A program made the translations under genes and the position numbers. Below, one piece after another: positions 63,169-64,000 of a stretch of 64,000 nucleotides of DNA. The notes under the pieces were generated by a model, which did no database searches, had not been told where the DNA came from, and saw nothing but the letters and a program-made list of their open reading frames with translations. The first letter of the stretch is position 1. Every line of letters begins with the position of its first letter. The stretch covers positions 11,600,001 through 11,664,000 of the forward strand of contig OX621263.1 of assembly GCA_951640165.1 (NCBI GenBank), written 5' to 3'. The DNA is from Pseudoips prasinana. Its lineage: Eukaryota; Arthropoda; Insecta; Lepidoptera; Nolidae.

Positions 63169-64000
63169 TTACACTATTAATGGTTTTATCGGAGTTACTT
63201 TGAAGACATTTTTAAATGGATTATATTGGCTATTAGTGTTATTCGCAAAAGCAATATGAGCGTAAGGCTTTTTGAGCAACTCTTTAGCATTATTGAACGT
63301 CCTCTGACTTTGCCGTATATTTTTTATACTAACAAGAGCTCTTATATAGAGAGAGTAAAAGCTATCGCAATTCTCCAAAAGTATAGCAGGGTCAGCTACT
63401 TGATTAAATACCCTCTGATTAAGATCGACAATGTGAATATTCTCTATAGTCTTGCACTGGCTAAAGGATAGGAACAAGGGCACAAAATTTATAGTACACT
63501 CTACTATACGTATATTTTTTAATATACGACTCAAATGTACAGCACGAGAGATCTGTGGAGTGACCAGTATATTTGTTGTAGTTGTTTTAGGGTTTTCAAA
63601 ATTAAATGTCACGAGATTATCGCAGCAACGGAATAGGATCTCAAAGAACTCCGGGATGTACTCGTATTGAACACCGATGCCCGTTAATAAACTCATATAC
63701 GTTATTTTTTTCAGGTAATCACTATTAGGCGACAATTCGATTGTACCTTTTAGGTTAGATTTAAAAAATACGCTTAACTCTATATTTCTTTTGGCTTTAA
63801 ACATCTCACTATAGTCTAAAAGTACGTTCGATGGTGTCGTTTTCATTTTTTTACACGTATTAAAACTACTATTTGCAGCAGCTTCTAATTCCTCGTCACC
63901 CGTTGGTATTGTGAAAAACCAATCGTAGTTTATTGGAGCTGGACTATCACATGGCCATTGAAATCTATGTGGAAGAAATTGTATCAAATGTGTTGCCAAT
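63169..64000 (-). CDS. unrecognised protein, C-terminal part, runs off window
   Basis: An open minus-strand frame of at least 277 codons ends at TAA 63169-63171 and stays open to the window edge, so the start is outside; the first visible M-like codon is TTG and is not a start. Visible text includes FQWPCDSPAPINYDWFFTIP, LLTGIGVQYEYIPEFFEILF, RCCDNLVTFNFENP and CKTIENIHIVDL. Regularly spaced Leu/Ile suggest leucine-rich-repeat-like strands around residues 120-215, but I see no confident family. It ends in KPYAHIAFANNTN and a basic-hydrophobic tail. There is no frame damage and composition is ordinary, so I take it as a host gene or a low-copy element gene. No AATAAA was found close downstream. 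Confidence 0.6.
   Translation of the reverse strand, partial: LATHLIQFLPHRFQWPCDSPAPINYDWFFTIPTGDEELEAAANSSFNTCKKMKTTPSNVLLDYSEMFKAKRNIELSVFFKSNLKGTIELSPNSDYLKKITYMSLLTGIGVQYEYIPEFFEILFRCCDNLVTFNFENPKTTTTNILVTPQISRAVHLSRILKNIRIVECTINFVPLFLSFSQCKTIENIHIVDLNQRVFNQVADPAILLENCDSFYSLYIRALVSIKNIRQSQRTFNNAKELLKKPYAHIAFANNTNSQYNPFKNVFKVTPIKPLIV

Overview
The window reads as an AT-rich insect nuclear segment, most likely from a moth or butterfly. The clues are tRNA-headed SINEs, Helitron termini with the lepidopteran-type GAAGTCGCGGGC...CTAG end, R1-, RTE- and CR1-type LINEs, mariner/Tc1 elements, and introns with GT-AG borders. No bacterial operon, CRISPR array or rRNA gene is present. I cannot name the species. 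Family names for repeats come from structure and memory, not from a database search.

Host genes are sparse. Two short single-exon genes on the minus strand (1183-1572 and 12160-12471) encode secreted peptides that are paralogues: each has a signal peptide, a basic site and a C-terminal two-cysteine loop of the form C-P-x3-IRVG-x2-C-I, reminiscent of stress-responsive/ENF-type insect cytokine precursors. Three plus-strand exons (26646-26786, 37155-37238, 38578-38654) splice in phase into the C-terminus of Lunapark, the ER three-way-junction protein; its earlier exons are not visible in the window. A minus-strand reading frame at 63169-64000 runs off the right edge and is unrecognised. A 64-codon ORF at 30683 is only a candidate.

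The rest is mostly mobile DNA in layers. 1.8-3.6 kb: a 77-bp minisatellite split by an intact mariner. 3.9-8.9 kb: a full-length R1-clade LINE inserted in a SINE, with a TAATATG stop-start between ORF1 and ORF2 and one in-frame stop in ORF2. 9-13.8 kb: SINEs, MITEs and peptide gene 2. 14.5-15.8 kb: a second, nearly identical intact mariner inside a Helitron-like repeat. 17.5-25 kb: a Helitron-like repeat containing a CR1-type LINE, which contains a nearly complete RTE-type LINE. 25-43.8 kb: the Lunapark exons among SINEs, MITEs, a 183-bp tandem array, LINE remnants, a broken mariner and a long palindrome.

44.0-60.05 kb: a direct duplication of roughly 5-6 kb. Comparing the two copies dates several insertions relative to the duplication: a pogo-like MITE and a MITE/SINE nest in copy 1 only; a 2.4-kb Tc1-like element with a spliced, intact transposase gene and a 2.2-kb 8-bp-TSD transposon in copy 2 only. 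60-63 kb: old R1-type LINE tails and AT-rich DNA.

The strongest leads are the paired cytokine-like peptide genes, three transposase genes without breaks (two mariner, one spliced Tc1 DD35E), an RTE tail sitting against a Lunapark splice acceptor, and repeated inverted duplications that look like template-switch events.
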